DNA from: Tepidibacter formicigenes DSM 15518
Lineage (GTDB): Bacteria > Bacillota > Clostridia > Peptostreptococcales > Peptostreptococcaceae
Direction: 5' to 3'
Assembly: GCF_900142235.1 (NCBI RefSeq)
Contig: NZ_FRAE01000006.1
Span: forward strand, 32,811-96,810
Length of the DNA stretch: 64,000 nucleotides
Made by a program: the position numbers and the translations under genes. Under the pieces are notes generated by a model. That model saw nothing but the letters and a program-made list of their open reading frames with translations. It was not told the origin of the DNA and did no database searches. Position 1 is the first letter of the stretch, and the number at the start of each line of letters is the position of its first letter. Shown piece by piece: positions 9,453 to 19,861 of this stretch.

Positions 9453-10250
9453 CTATTTAGCAAGTCCAAATATTTTTTTTAATTTATTCATAAAAGAATC
9501 TTGTGTTTCTATATTTAAGAAAGGAATTTCTTCTCCCATTATTCTTTTTGATACATTTCTGTATGCTTGCCCAGCTAATGATTTATTATCTGTTACAGCT
9601 GGTTCTCCTCTATTAGTAGATATTATTATACTCTCATCATCAGGAACAACGCCTATTAAATCTATAGCTAAAATATCTATTATATCTTCCATATCCATCA
9701 TATCTCCACGTTTTACCATTTCAAGTCTTATTCTATTTATGATAAGTAGCGGATCATTTATCTCATTTGCTTCAAGAAGCCCTATAATTCTATCTGCATC
9801 TCTAACAGCTGAAACTTCAGGTGTTGTAACAACTATTGCTCTATCTGCTCCAGCTATTGCATTTTTAAATCCCTGCTCAATTCCTGCAGGACAATCTATT
9901 AATACATATTCAAATGACTTTTTTAAGTCTTCACATAATTTTTTCATTTGCTCTGGTGAAACTGCATTCTTATCTCTTGTTTGAGCTGCAGGTAAAAGAT
10001 AGAGGTTCTCAAATCTTTTATCCTTTATTAAAGCTTGTTTTAATCTACATGTTCCTTCAACTACATCAACAATATCATAGACAATTCTATTTTCAAGTCC
10101 CATAACAACATCTAAATTTCTAAGTCCAATATCTGCATCTACTACTACAGTTTTTTTGCCAGAAAGACTAAGTGCTGTTCCTAGGTTAGCAGTTGTTGTT
10201 GTTTTTCCAACTCCGCCTTTTCCAGATGTAATTACTATAACTTCACTCAT
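9453..10250 (-). CDS. minD: Septum-site ATPase MinD
   Basis: Membrane-associated ParA/MinD ATPase of 265 residues that carries MinC to the membrane. The deviant Walker A motif is GKGGVGKT at residues 10-17, followed by the DADIGLRNLD switch segment. A C-terminal amphipathic helix (FMNKLKKIFGLAK) is the membrane-targeting sequence. Between minC and minE in the standard minCDE order. Confidence 0.97.
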   Translation of the reverse strand: MSEVIVITSGKGGVGKTTTTANLGTALSLSGKKTVVVDADIGLRNLDVVMGLENRIVYDIVDVVEGTCRLKQALIKDKRFENLYLLPAAQTRDKNAVSPEQMKKLCEDLKKSFEYVLIDCPAGIEQGFKNAIAGADRAIVVTTPEVSAVRDADRIIGLLEANEINDPLLIINRIRLEMVKRGDMMDMEDIIDILAIDLIGVVPDDESIIISTNRGEPAVTDNKSLAGQAYRNVSKRIMGEEIPFLNIETQDSFMNKLKKIFGLAK

Positions 10251-10277
10251 AAAACTACCCCCATTCGTGCATATTGA

Positions 10278-10943
10278 CTATTTTTTACTTAAATATGGCT
10301 CTATAATTATATAATCATCCTTTATAAATGCAATTTCAGGATAATTTGGCTTTTTAAAATTCTCTTCTGGGGCTATAGCTATTATATCTGCAATTCTAAG
10401 CTGCATAGGGTCTAAATTATATGCTGCAACAAAAGCATTTCTATTGCCATTAGCTCCTGCATGTACAACACCTCTTAAGGATCCCATTATTACTATATTC
10501 CCATAAGCTATTACCTGACCTCCTGGATTTATATCTCCAATTATTACTACATTTCCTTTAAATTCGATCTTAGTTCCAGATCGTATAGTACTTTTTACAA
10601 ACTTAGTTGGACCTTCATTTATTCCTTCAAATATAGCTTTATTTTCTTCTTCCTTTTCTTCTAAAAATTCAACTTCAAATTTTGATGTTATTATATCCTT
10701 AAGATGTAATATTTCTATATCATTCAATGTTGTGCTATTTATTGATGCAATCTTTGCACCTTTAAAAAATCTTCCTGCGCGCCCTATTTTTTCAACAAGT
10801 TCTTCTTTTACTTTCTCAAATTCATTACATTCTTTTATGTTGATAACTAATCCTTTTTTACTTCCTTTAAATTCTATACTACCTTCTTTAGGCAATACTA
10901 CTTTCTTATTTCCTTTAAATTCTATAACCTCTCCTAAAGCCAT
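10278..10943 (-). CDS. minC: Septum-site inhibitor MinC
   Basis: Inhibitor of FtsZ assembly, 221 residues. A variable N-terminal domain is followed, from about residue 115, by the right-handed beta-helix MinC C-terminal domain with glycine-rich turns (GDINPGGQVIAYGNIVIMG). GGAGGAG ribosome site before the ATG. First gene of minCDE. Confidence 0.92.
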   Translation of the reverse strand: MALGEVIEFKGNKKVVLPKEGSIEFKGSKKGLVINIKECNEFEKVKEELVEKIGRAGRFFKGAKIASINSTTLNDIEILHLKDIITSKFEVEFLEEKEEENKAIFEGINEGPTKFVKSTIRSGTKIEFKGNVVIIGDINPGGQVIAYGNIVIMGSLRGVVHAGANGNRNAFVAAYNLDPMQLRIADIIAIAPEENFKKPNYPEIAFIKDDYIIIEPYLSKK

Positions 10944-11003
10944 ACTTACTCCTCCAAAAGACTATATATTCTTAAATTCTTCAAAAACTAAATAAATCCT
11001 TCT

Positions 11004-13814
11004 TTATCTTTTCAATTCTTCTACTAGTTTTAATTCTTCCTTTATATCTTCTTCATTTTTATCTTTTGTAAGTCCAAAATACTCTGCCATTATATCTCTA
11101 GCTATAGGAGCTGCATATCCTCCATGACCCCCTTGAAATATTAAAGATACAACAGCTATTTCTGGGTCTTCATATGGAGCAAATGATACAAACCAAGCAA
11201 AGTTATCATAAGTATCTTTAAATCTATTTATCTGGTCATATGTTAAGCGCGGATTTAGTTCAAACAATGCTTTTCTTATATAATAATCTCTGCTTTTTTT
11301 ACTTTTGTCTTCTTTTTCATATTTATCTGCAAGAGCTAAAGCTTCATTAGAATTTACCCCAAAGCTTGCCATATGAGTTATTAGATATTCTTCCTCATTG
11401 TCAGTAGGAATTCTTCCACTTTTTTGAGCTGTTCCTGTTTTTGCTCCAACTTTAATTGGAAAATTACCAAAAACCCTTTTAGCTGTTCCTTGCTGAGTAA
11501 CTCTAAGCATTCCTTTTTTTATTTCTTCTAAATTATCATATTTCTTTAATGGTATTCTTTCTCTTTCTCTTTTAGTTTTTTCTACTTTCATTTTATCATA
11601 AGATTCTATTTTATCCACTATTGTAACTTTATTTTTATATCCTCCATTTACTAAACCTGAAATATAATTTGCCATTTGAAGTGGCGTATAAGCATGTGCT
11701 CCTTGTCCTATTGATAAGTTAAAAGTGTCTCCTGTTTTCCACTTTGCTTGATTAAAATAGCTGTATTTTACAAGATCTGCAACTTCACCTATTTTGTCTT
11801 CTTTTATCTTTAATTGTTTCAGTCTTTTTAAAATAGTTCCTCTACTTGGATTTTCTTCTGTCCAATTTACTATTTCTTTTATTCTTTTTTCGTATTCTTC
11901 TTTATCTTTATTAGTTATATCTTCAAAATAATTTTTTAATTTTCTATTTAAAGCATATTCCAAAGACCTTTTTGTATTTTTAAGTTTAGCTTCAGGATTT
12001 GGAACTCTTCCTGGTATTTCTTCTATTTCTATTCCAGTTCTTTCATCAAGCCCAAATAATCTTGCATATTTTAAAACCTCTTCTACACTCATTCTTACAG
12101 GAAGAGGCTTGTTGCTTCCATAATCATATCCAACACTCACAGAATAAAAGTAATAGTTACAAGATTGCTCTAATGCTCTATATAAGTCTGTAGGTCCATG
12201 ACTTCCTCTATGATCATTCCATATCCAACATCCAAATGATTTATTTCCAAGCATTATTCTTCCCTTAGCATTAATTTTATAATTAGGATTAAGCCCATTT
12301 TCAATAGCGGCAAGACCTGTTATCATCTTAAAAGTTGATCCAGGCTGAACCGAAGTCATTGTTGCTATATTATAAAGTGGTTTAGCTGCTAGTGGGTCAT
12401 TTTTATTTTTAGGAAGATATTTTCCCATTTCTTGACTAGTTATACCCGTAGAAAAATCATTAGGGTCATAGTCTGGATAAGTTGCCATGGCTAATACTTC
12501 TCCAGTTTTAACATGAAGAGCTACAACCGCACCTGATGTTGCTTTATTGTATATTTTCTTACTATCTCTAAGCTTATAATTCCCCCAAGGACTTTCATAA
12601 ACTCCTCCTACTTGTATTGTCTTTAAAACATTTTTCAAGGAATTTTCTGCCACTTCTTGTAAATCCTTATCAATAGTTAAATATATAGTGTCACCTGATG
12701 TAGGGGCCTTCATATCTATTTTTCTAATAAGCCTTCCATATGCATCAACTTCTACCTTTTTATATCCTTTTTCTCCATGAAGTTTTTCTTCATATTTCTT
12801 TTCTATACCAGTTTTACCAATCATATCACTTATACTATAACCTTTTTCTTTTATATAAGTGTCTATTTCATTTTGCTGTGATATCTTACCTATCTGACCT
12901 AATATATGAGAAGCAAAATTTCCATTTGGATAATATCTTATAGGCTCTGTTTCTATACTAACTCCCGGAAGTTCCATAGCAAGTTCCTCTATTTTTGATA
13001 CAGTTTCTTTGCTCACATCAAGCGCAAGCTTTATAGGTTGATATTGTAAGTACCCTTGAGATTTTAGTAAATCTCTAACTAAAAGTATTTTTCTTGCCTC
13101 ATAATCAATTAATTCATCTGGAATTTCATAATACTCTCTAATCCTTTGAAATGCATCTTTTGCACTAATATTTTCTTCTTTTATTTTATACCTATATAAC
13201 CACTGCTCTTTTTTAACTTCTTCTGCAAATTTCCACTTAGATACGTATATTGGAGGATAATATCCATGTTCATTTAATAATTTTTGAAGTTCAAACTTAT
13301 CAGTATCTTTGTCTACATTAAGTATACCTTCATTAATTAATCTATCTACAATTTCATAAAAACTTTCCTCTGCACTATAGATTAGAGGTATATTATTTTT
13401 TTGTTTCCATTCATATATTGATTTATCATAAGTATAATAATAATCCCCATTTTCTGCTATTATTATAGGAAATTCATCTATATATTTTTCTCCATTTTGT
13501 TCTAATATTTTTATTACTTTATCAGCTATTTCATTAGGGTCAGCTTTTTCTATTTCATCTTTTGATAATTGAACTGTAAAAGATGGTCTATTTCCTGCAA
13601 GCAATCTTCCATATCTATCTCTTATCTCACCTCTAGGTGCTTCTATTGGTATTTTTTTATATACTTTATTTTGAGCCTGCTCATAATAATCTTCACCTTT
13701 TATAACTGTCATATAACTAACTTTTAAAACAATTATAGAAAATACTATTATAAAGGCAAATTTAAGAACATCAAATCTATCTTCAAATTTTTTATTTTTC
13801 ATCACAATCACCAC
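11004..13814 (-). CDS. mrdA: Class B penicillin-binding protein 2 (elongation transpeptidase)
   Basis: A 936-residue single-pass membrane transpeptidase that cross-links sidewall peptidoglycan with RodA and MreBCD. A hydrophobic helix lies near residues 18-37 and a dimerisation/pedestal region follows. The catalytic motifs are STFK near residue 493, SCN and KTGT near residue 793. It is about 250 residues longer than E. coli PBP2. Lysine- and glutamate-rich insertions lie before the KWKTGDT segment and after KTGT. The start may be the GTG at 13814 or the ATG at 13802. Overlaps the mreD stop. Confidence 0.93.
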   Translation of the reverse strand: MVIVMKNKKFEDRFDVLKFAFIIVFSIIVLKVSYMTVIKGEDYYEQAQNKVYKKIPIEAPRGEIRDRYGRLLAGNRPSFTVQLSKDEIEKADPNEIADKVIKILEQNGEKYIDEFPIIIAENGDYYYTYDKSIYEWKQKNNIPLIYSAEESFYEIVDRLINEGILNVDKDTDKFELQKLLNEHGYYPPIYVSKWKFAEEVKKEQWLYRYKIKEENISAKDAFQRIREYYEIPDELIDYEARKILLVRDLLKSQGYLQYQPIKLALDVSKETVSKIEELAMELPGVSIETEPIRYYPNGNFASHILGQIGKISQQNEIDTYIKEKGYSISDMIGKTGIEKKYEEKLHGEKGYKKVEVDAYGRLIRKIDMKAPTSGDTIYLTIDKDLQEVAENSLKNVLKTIQVGGVYESPWGNYKLRDSKKIYNKATSGAVVALHVKTGEVLAMATYPDYDPNDFSTGITSQEMGKYLPKNKNDPLAAKPLYNIATMTSVQPGSTFKMITGLAAIENGLNPNYKINAKGRIMLGNKSFGCWIWNDHRGSHGPTDLYRALEQSCNYYFYSVSVGYDYGSNKPLPVRMSVEEVLKYARLFGLDERTGIEIEEIPGRVPNPEAKLKNTKRSLEYALNRKLKNYFEDITNKDKEEYEKRIKEIVNWTEENPSRGTILKRLKQLKIKEDKIGEVADLVKYSYFNQAKWKTGDTFNLSIGQGAHAYTPLQMANYISGLVNGGYKNKVTIVDKIESYDKMKVEKTKRERERIPLKKYDNLEEIKKGMLRVTQQGTAKRVFGNFPIKVGAKTGTAQKSGRIPTDNEEEYLITHMASFGVNSNEALALADKYEKEDKSKKSRDYYIRKALFELNPRLTYDQINRFKDTYDNFAWFVSFAPYEDPEIAVVSLIFQGGHGGYAAPIARDIMAEYFGLTKDKNEEDIKEELKLVEELKR

Positions 13815-14302
13815 TAAATATTGTTTAGTTTTTTTACAAAATTAATTAAAAATCTATGTACAAATAAAGCTACTATAACATTTAAAAGAGGTATAACTAT
13901 AAAACCTTTATAAATTGAAAATATGATTTTATCACTTCCAAAAAAGCTTTTAAAAAAGATAAAATTTATAGAAGATTCGAAAATACTAGAGAAAAAAATT
14001 AAAATTACTATAGTTATAGAATTGTCTTTAAAAATTTTATCCTGTAATATACCATATATATATCCAATCAGAAAAAATAAAACAGCATTTACTCCCAAAA
14101 ACCTACCTACTAAGATATCTTTAAAAAGACCTACTATTAAACCTATAAAAGCCCCTTGATTTCGTTTTAAAAACAAGGAAATAATACTTATATATATAAT
14201 CGACATATTTATACTTAAACTAAATATGTCGATATAATTTAAAACACTATTTTCTAATATAACCACTGTTATTCCTAAAACTACTAGTATAAAATTTTTC
14301 AT
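13814..14302 (-). CDS. mreD: Rod shape-determining protein MreD
   Basis: A very hydrophobic 162-residue protein with about five membrane segments. It is identified by size, hydrophobicity and its place directly between mreC and PBP2, the standard order. Sequence conservation in this family is low, so context carries much of the weight. Confidence 0.88.
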   Translation of the reverse strand: MKNFILVVLGITVVILENSVLNYIDIFSLSINMSIIYISIISLFLKRNQGAFIGLIVGLFKDILVGRFLGVNAVLFFLIGYIYGILQDKIFKDNSITIVILIFFSSIFESSINFIFFKSFFGSDKIIFSIYKGFIVIPLLNVIVALFVHRFLINFVKKLNNI

Positions 14303-14316
14303 CTAAAATTCCCTCT

Positions 14317-15186
14317 TTACTCTATGATTCTAGGTCTTATAATTAAAACCTTATCTACTTTCTTAAAATTAACATAAGGTTTTACCTTAATATATTTTAA
14401 TAAATTATTTTTATCCTCTATTACTTTTTCTACCTCTCCTAGTGGTATTCCCTTAGGATAAATTCCTATACCTGATGTTATTATTATATCACCAGGAACT
14501 ACTTCATATTTTATATCAAATAAATAACCTTTTAAATATCCTCCAAAATTTTCACTAGAATCTATAGATATATTCTGACTAATAACTCCTGTATATTCTC
14601 CTTTTCTCAAAACTTCAAAGCTTACAGCAGACTTATTATTAAGTAATGAAATAGCCTTTGAGTAATTATCTGAAACCTCATATACTTTTCCTACAAGACC
14701 TTCTCCACAAATTACTATACTATCCTTAATCACACCATCTTTTTTACCTGCAGAAATAGTAAAAGTAGTGTACCAATTCCCATCATTTTTACTTACTACA
14801 GATGCACTTACATAATTTTTATCATAATCTTCACTTATGTAATTTAAAGATTTTTTTAATTTTCCTAAAGAACCTAGCTCATCTCTTTTCAAATCTATAT
14901 CTATTATTTTTTTCTTTAATTCTTCATTTTCTTTAGATAACTCTTCAATCTTTTTAAGATTACTTCTATAGTTTATTATGCCTGAAACATTTTCACTAGT
15001 AATTGTAAAAATCTTATTTATTCCTCTTTGAATGGGAGAAATAAAATCTAAAACAGTATTTGGTATATAATTATTTATATTTCCTTTAATAGATATCCCT
15101 ATAATTACAAGTAGAGTGATAGTAATTAAAACAACTACTATCACTTCTTTATTTAAATTATTTTTCTTTTTTCTTTTGCTTCTCAC
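14317..15186 (-). CDS. mreC: Rod shape-determining protein MreC
   Basis: A 289-residue bitopic protein with a basic N-terminus, a membrane helix at about residues 14-30, a coiled coil around residues 70-105 and an extracytoplasmic beta-barrel part (GLVGKVYEVS, LGEVEKVIED). It links cytoplasmic MreB to PBP2. The start is GTG. It follows mreB by 14 nt. Confidence 0.93.
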   Translation of the reverse strand: MRSKRKKKNNLNKEVIVVVLITITLLVIIGISIKGNINNYIPNTVLDFISPIQRGINKIFTITSENVSGIINYRSNLKKIEELSKENEELKKKIIDIDLKRDELGSLGKLKKSLNYISEDYDKNYVSASVVSKNDGNWYTTFTISAGKKDGVIKDSIVICGEGLVGKVYEVSDNYSKAISLLNNKSAVSFEVLRKGEYTGVISQNISIDSSENFGGYLKGYLFDIKYEVVPGDIIITSGIGIYPKGIPLGEVEKVIEDKNNLLKYIKVKPYVNFKKVDKVLIIRPRIIE

Positions 15187-15200
15187 CCTATCACCATCTC

Positions 15201-16262
15201 TTAACCTTTTCTTCCATACATAAGAACTTTATTGAAAATTTCCTTATCTTCTACCGATTTTCCAGTTCCTATTGCTACACAATCAAGAGGATTTTCTGCA
15301 ATATATACAGGCATACCTGTTTCTTCTTTAACTAATTTATCAAGCCCTTTTAAAAGTGCTCCTCCTCCTGTAAGCATTATACCATTTTCCATTATATCAG
15401 CTGCAAGTTCAGGTGGAGTTCTTTCAAGAGTTGCTTTTATTCCATCTACTATAATAGTAATAGGCTCTTTTAAAGCTTCCCTTACTTCAGAAGATGTAAT
15501 ATTTATAGTTTTTGGAAGCCCTGAAACTAAGTCTCTTCCTCTTATATCTAGCTTTTCTTCTTTTTCTTCTTTAAAAGCAGATCCTATTTTTATTTTTACT
15601 TCTTCTGCCGTTCTTTCTCCAATCATAAGATTATATTCTTTTTTTACATAATTAACTATTGATTCATCAAACTCGTCTCCACCTACTCTAATTGATTTAG
15701 CAGTAACTATACCACCTAGTGATATAACTGCTATTTCACTTGTACCTCCACCTATATCTACTACCATATTTCCATCAGGTTCTTCAACTTTGAGTCCTGC
15801 TCCAATAGCTGCTGCCATTGGTTCTTCTATTAGGTATGCATCTCTTGCTCCGGCTTGACGTGCTGCTTCTTCTATAGCCCTTTTTTCTACTTCTGTTACT
15901 CCATATGGAACACACACAGCAATCCTTGGACTAATTAAAGCTTTTTTAGGATATGCTTTTTTTATAAAATATCTAAGCATACTTTGAGTTACATCAAAGT
16001 CAGCAATTACTCCATCTTTCATAGGTCTTATTGCTATAATATTCCCCGGAGTTCTTCCTATCATTTTTTTAGCTTCTTCTCCAACAGCTAAAACTTCTTT
16101 ATTATCATCTCTTATAGCTACAACCGAAGGTTCCCTTACTACTATACCATTTCCTCTTACATATACCAAAGTGTTAGCTGTTCCTAAATCTATTCCCATA
16201 TCTTTTGAAATCATATCGAAAAAACTTGTCTTTTTTTGTTTAGTCTTTTTAGTTTTTTTCAT
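15201..16262 (-). CDS. mreB: Actin-like rod-shape protein MreB
   Basis: A 353-residue bacterial actin. Phosphate-binding segments [10 protein letters not shown] and [13 protein letters not shown] and the adenosine motif [11 protein letters not shown] are present. It organises sidewall synthesis beneath the membrane. A lysine-rich 14-residue N-terminal extension may aid membrane contact. Good GGAAGGAG site. Preceded by radC and followed by mreC. Confidence 0.97.
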   Translation of the reverse strand: MKKTKKTKQKKTSFFDMISKDMGIDLGTANTLVYVRGNGIVVREPSVVAIRDDNKEVLAVGEEAKKMIGRTPGNIIAIRPMKDGVIADFDVTQSMLRYFIKKAYPKKALISPRIAVCVPYGVTEVEKRAIEEAARQAGARDAYLIEEPMAAAIGAGLKVEEPDGNMVVDIGGGTSEIAVISLGGIVTAKSIRVGGDEFDESIVNYVKKEYNLMIGERTAEEVKIKIGSAFKEEKEEKLDIRGRDLVSGLPKTINITSSEVREALKEPITIIVDGIKATLERTPPELAADIMENGIMLTGGGALLKGLDKLVKEETGMPVYIAENPLDCVAIGTGKSVEDKEIFNKVLMYGRKG

Positions 16263-16277
16263 TATACTTTCTCCTTC

Positions 16278-16976
16278 CTACATTAACGCTTTTTCTTTAA
16301 AGCTAAAGTATATACCATCTCCAATAATTATATGATCTATAATATCTATTCCTAGTATTTTTCCTCCATCAACAAGCCTTTTAGTAATATTTTTATCTTC
16401 TTTACTCGGCTCTACATAACCTGAAGGATGATTGTGCATAAGAATGATTTTATTTGCACTCCTTCTTATTGCTTCAATAAAAACTTCCCTAGGATGAACT
16501 ATTGATGAGTTTAAAGATCCTACAGAAATTTCTATATCAGATATTATTTCATTTTTTGTATTTAAAAGAACTATTTTAAAAACCTCTTTTTTTAAATATC
16601 TAAGCTCCTCCATATATACACTTGCTATATCATCTGGACTATTTATTTTAAATTTATCTCTAGGAATAGACTTTGCAATTCTTTTGCCTAATTCTATTGA
16701 TGCTAATATTTGACAAGCCTTAGCATTTCCTATTCCTTTTATTTTACTAAGTTCTTCTATAGTAATGTTGCAAAGACTTCTTATTCCCTCTGACTTATCC
16801 ATATTTATTATGTAATTTGCAAGATCAATTGCAGACATATCTTTATTTCCTGATCTTAAAAGTATAGCTAAAAGTTCAGGATTAGATAGATATTTTGCTC
16901 CTTTTAAAATCATTTTCTCTCTAGGTCTTTCATCTAGGGCCATTTCTTTAATAGACATTTTTTTTACTTGACCCAT
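16278..16976 (-). CDS. radC: JAB/MPN-domain protein RadC
   Basis: A 232-residue protein with a helix-hairpin-helix region near residues 72-90 and a JAMM/MPN metal site (H181, H183, D194 in HNHPSG through SKED). The family was once assigned to DNA repair; its function remains unsettled. The order maf-radC-mreB is widely conserved in Firmicutes. AGGAGG site before the ATG. Confidence 0.95.
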   Translation of the reverse strand: MGQVKKMSIKEMALDERPREKMILKGAKYLSNPELLAILLRSGNKDMSAIDLANYIINMDKSEGIRSLCNITIEELSKIKGIGNAKACQILASIELGKRIAKSIPRDKFKINSPDDIASVYMEELRYLKKEVFKIVLLNTKNEIISDIEISVGSLNSSIVHPREVFIEAIRRSANKIILMHNHPSGYVEPSKEDKNITKRLVDGGKILGIDIIDHIIIGDGIYFSFKEKALM

Positions 16977-16993
16977 ATATCTTCCTCCTAAGT

Positions 16994-17572
16994 TTATATA
17001 ATATTTATACCAAAATGTCTAGATAAAATTTCTTCTAATTTTGCAACAGGAAGCCCAACTACACTAAAATAGTCTCCTTCTATTTTTTCAACTAGCAAAG
17101 ATCCATATCCTTGTATTCCGTATGATCCTGCTTTATCCATTGGCTCTTTTGTATCTATGTACCTTCTTATTTTATAATCATCAATATCTTTCATTTTTAC
17201 CTTTGTAATTTCACAATCTACTACTTTTTTATTATCAGAAAGTCTAATTACACTAATTCCTGTTATTACTTCATGATATTTCCCAGACAATTTTTTAATC
17301 ATGTTAAAAGCATCTTCTTCATCATTAGGCTTTCCAAGTATTTCATTATCAAATACAACTATTGTATCAGCTCCAATAACTATTTCACTTTCTTCTACTT
17401 TATTAGCCACATCTAATGCTTTTTGAAAAGCCAGACTCATCGCTACTGTTTTTGGATTACTATTTATATCAACAGATTCCTTAACTTCACTTTTTATAAC
17501 TTTAAACTTTAAATTTAAATTTAAAAGCAACTCCCTTCTCCTAGGAGAGGATGATGCTAATATAATCTTCAT
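16994..17572 (-). CDS. maf: Maf-like nucleotide pyrophosphatase
   Basis: A 192-residue member of the Maf family, which hydrolyses non-canonical nucleoside triphosphates such as dTTP/UTP analogues. The family signature SSSPRRRELL is at residues 7-16 and the ADTIVVFDNEILGKP segment lies in the middle. First gene of the maf-radC-mre cluster. It is separated from the rnf operon by a terminator hairpin. Confidence 0.94.
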   Translation of the reverse strand: MKIILASSSPRRRELLLNLNLKFKVIKSEVKESVDINSNPKTVAMSLAFQKALDVANKVEESEIVIGADTIVVFDNEILGKPNDEEDAFNMIKKLSGKYHEVITGISVIRLSDNKKVVDCEITKVKMKDIDDYKIRRYIDTKEPMDKAGSYGIQGYGSLLVEKIEGDYFSVVGLPVAKLEEILSRHFGINII

Positions 17573-17636
17573 AAAATCACCTCTTTATATACTGCTACCC
17601 TTAATTAGTTTATCACTTAAAAATCAAAAACACAAT

Positions 17637-17660
17637 AAGGTGTGGTAAATACCACACCTT
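17637..17660 (-). terminator. rnf operon terminator
   Basis: Perfect 11-bp arms (AAGGTGTGGTA) with a 2-nt loop directly after rnfB. The following T tract on the minus strand is interrupted (TTATTGTGTTTTT). Confidence 0.65.
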
Positions 17661-17673
17661 ATATTTTTACCTT

Positions 17674-18657
17674 TTATTTTAATTTTATAGCATCTTTTGG
17701 ACATTTCTCAAAACATACTCCACAGCCTATACATTTTTCTTCTATTACACTGTGTTTTTGTTTAAGTTCTCCTTCTATAGCATCAACTGGACACTTCTTT
17801 TTACATATAGTACAACCAACACATTTTTCTTCTTCTATAAAGGCTTTTTTTCTATTGTTGACTTCTCCTGATATAGCTTTAGTAGGGCACTTTTCTACAC
17901 AAACCATACATTGTGTACATTTTGAATAATCAATTTTTGCTAAATTATTTTCAAAAGTTATAGCTCCAAAAGGACACGATTTTACACATATTTGACATCC
18001 TATACATCCAACAGCGCATTTAGATTTTACATCTTTTCCGAACTCTTTACTGTTACATTCTACAACTACCTCTTGACTATATGGAACCCAATCAATTACA
18101 GCTTTTGGACAAACTTCTATACATTTACCACAAGAAACACACTTGTCCTTATCTATATGTGCTATACCATCTTTTATAGTAATAGCACCAAATTGACATA
18201 CATTTACACATGTTCCAAGTCCTAAACATCCATATTGACAAGACTTAGATCCACCAGATACTAAAGCTGCTGCTCTACAGTCGTTTATACCATAATATTC
18301 ACTTTTATCTTTTGCATTATTACAAGTACCTTTACATATAACCTTTGCTACTTGCTTTTCTCCATCTTCTGCAACTACTCCCATTATTTCTCCAATTTTT
18401 GCTGCACACTCGCTTCCTCCTACAGGACATGCATTTATTGGAGCTTCTCCATTTACTATAGCATTAGCAAGCCCTCCACAGCCAGGATAACCACAACCTC
18501 CACAGTTAGCCCCAGGTAAGGCTTCATTTATTGCTTCAACCCTTGAATCTACCTCTACTGCAAACTTTTTAGAAGCATATGCAAGTCCAGAGCCGAACAT
18601 AAGACCCATGGCACCTAAACTAATAACTGAATTTAATATTAAAGACATATTCTTCAC
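17674..18657 (-). CDS. rnfB: Rnf complex iron-sulfur subunit RnfB
   Basis: Electron-carrying subunit of the ferredoxin:NAD oxidoreductase. An N-terminal membrane helix is followed by a 4Fe-4S domain with C52, C55, C60 and C77 (CGGCGYPGC). Six ferredoxin-like cysteine groups then follow, including CVSCGKCIEVCP, CIGCQICVKSCP, CTQCMVCVEKCP, CVGCTICKKKCP and CIGCGVCFEKCP. At 327 residues it is longer than proteobacterial RnfB, as is common in Clostridia. Last gene of rnfCDGEAB. Confidence 0.95.
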   Translation of the reverse strand: MKNMSLILNSVISLGAMGLMFGSGLAYASKKFAVEVDSRVEAINEALPGANCGGCGYPGCGGLANAIVNGEAPINACPVGGSECAAKIGEIMGVVAEDGEKQVAKVICKGTCNNAKDKSEYYGINDCRAAALVSGGSKSCQYGCLGLGTCVNVCQFGAITIKDGIAHIDKDKCVSCGKCIEVCPKAVIDWVPYSQEVVVECNSKEFGKDVKSKCAVGCIGCQICVKSCPFGAITFENNLAKIDYSKCTQCMVCVEKCPTKAISGEVNNRKKAFIEEEKCVGCTICKKKCPVDAIEGELKQKHSVIEEKCIGCGVCFEKCPKDAIKLK

Positions 18658-18664
18658 CTCCTAC

Positions 18665-19237
18665 CTAAACTAATCCTGTAAATCCTAAAAATGCTATAGC
18701 CATAAGACTTGCTGTTATTAGAGCAATTGGAAACCCTTTAAAGCTTTCTGGTACATCTGCAATTTCAAGTCTTTCTCTTATTCCGGCAAATAATACTATA
18801 GCAAGAGTAAAACCAATAGCAGCTCCAAGTCCATTTGTTATTGTTTCAATTAAATTATAGCTATTATCTATATTGATTATAGCAACCCCTAAAACTGCAC
18901 AGTTAGTAGTTATAAGTGGTAAAAAAACTCCTAATGCTTGATATAATGTTGGACTTACCTTTTGAATTACCATTTCAACAAACTGAACTAAAGATGCAAT
19001 TACAAGTATAAATGCAATAGTTTGTAAAAATTGTATTCCTAAGGGTTCTAATACATAATACTGAACAAAATAAGTTATTATAGATGCAAGTGTCATAACA
19101 AAAGTAACCGCCATACCCATTCCAACTGCAGTTTCAACTTTTTTAGAAACTCCAAGGAATGGACAGATTCCTAAGAATCTCGATAAAACAAAGTTATTTA
19201 CAAGTATAGAACTTACTAATATCAAAAATATTTTCAT
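18665..19237 (-). CDS. rnfA: Rnf complex membrane subunit RnfA
   Basis: Integral membrane protein of 190 residues with about six transmembrane helices. It has the family segments [18 protein letters not shown] and [10 protein letters not shown], whose cysteines hold the intramembrane cluster shared with RnfE. It is paralogous to the adjacent rnfE. Confidence 0.95.
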   Translation of the reverse strand: MKIFLILVSSILVNNFVLSRFLGICPFLGVSKKVETAVGMGMAVTFVMTLASIITYFVQYYVLEPLGIQFLQTIAFILVIASLVQFVEMVIQKVSPTLYQALGVFLPLITTNCAVLGVAIINIDNSYNLIETITNGLGAAIGFTLAIVLFAGIRERLEIADVPESFKGFPIALITASLMAIAFLGFTGLV

Positions 19238-19249
19238 CTAAATTCCCTC

Positions 19250-19846
19250 CTAACTAGCTTTCTTATCAGCAATTTTATTAATCATTGCAAGAAGTAACCC
19301 TAATGCTAAAAATGCTCCTGGAGGTAATATCATTATAAGTGCTGGTTTATAAGCACTACCAAATAATGAAATGTTAAATATAGTTCCATTTCCAAACAAT
19401 TCCCTTACCATTCCAAGCACTGTAAGAGATACAGTAAATCCAAGTCCCATTCCCATTCCATCTACTATTGATTCTACTGGTCTATTTTTAGAAGCAAAGC
19501 TTTCAGCTCTTGCTAGTATTAAACAGTTAACAACTATAAGAGGAATAAATAATCCTAACTTTGAATCAAGAGCAGGAAGATAAGCTTTTAAAAGCATTCC
19601 TACCATAGTAACAAATGTAGCTATAACTACAATAAATGCTGGGATTCTTATTTTAGAAGGTATAAATTTTCTAACTAATGATATAACTAAATTTGAACAT
19701 ATTAAAACTGCAGTTGTTGCAAGTCCCATTCCCATTCCATTTTCAGCTGAAGTTGTAACCCCCAAAGTTGGACACATACCTAAAACTTGTACGAATACTG
19801 GATTTTCATTTATAATTCCATTTTTGAATATTTTTCCTAATTTCAT
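19250..19846 (-). CDS. rnfE: Rnf complex membrane subunit RnfE
   Basis: Membrane subunit of 198 residues, homologous to RnfA, with NPVFVQVLGMCPTLGVT near the N-terminus and IVVNCLILARAE in the middle. It is placed between rnfG and rnfA with short gaps, in standard operon order. Confidence 0.95.
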   Translation of the reverse strand: MKLGKIFKNGIINENPVFVQVLGMCPTLGVTTSAENGMGMGLATTAVLICSNLVISLVRKFIPSKIRIPAFIVVIATFVTMVGMLLKAYLPALDSKLGLFIPLIVVNCLILARAESFASKNRPVESIVDGMGMGLGFTVSLTVLGMVRELFGNGTIFNISLFGSAYKPALIMILPPGAFLALGLLLAMINKIADKKAS

Positions 19847-19861
19847 ATTTTCACCTCCAAC

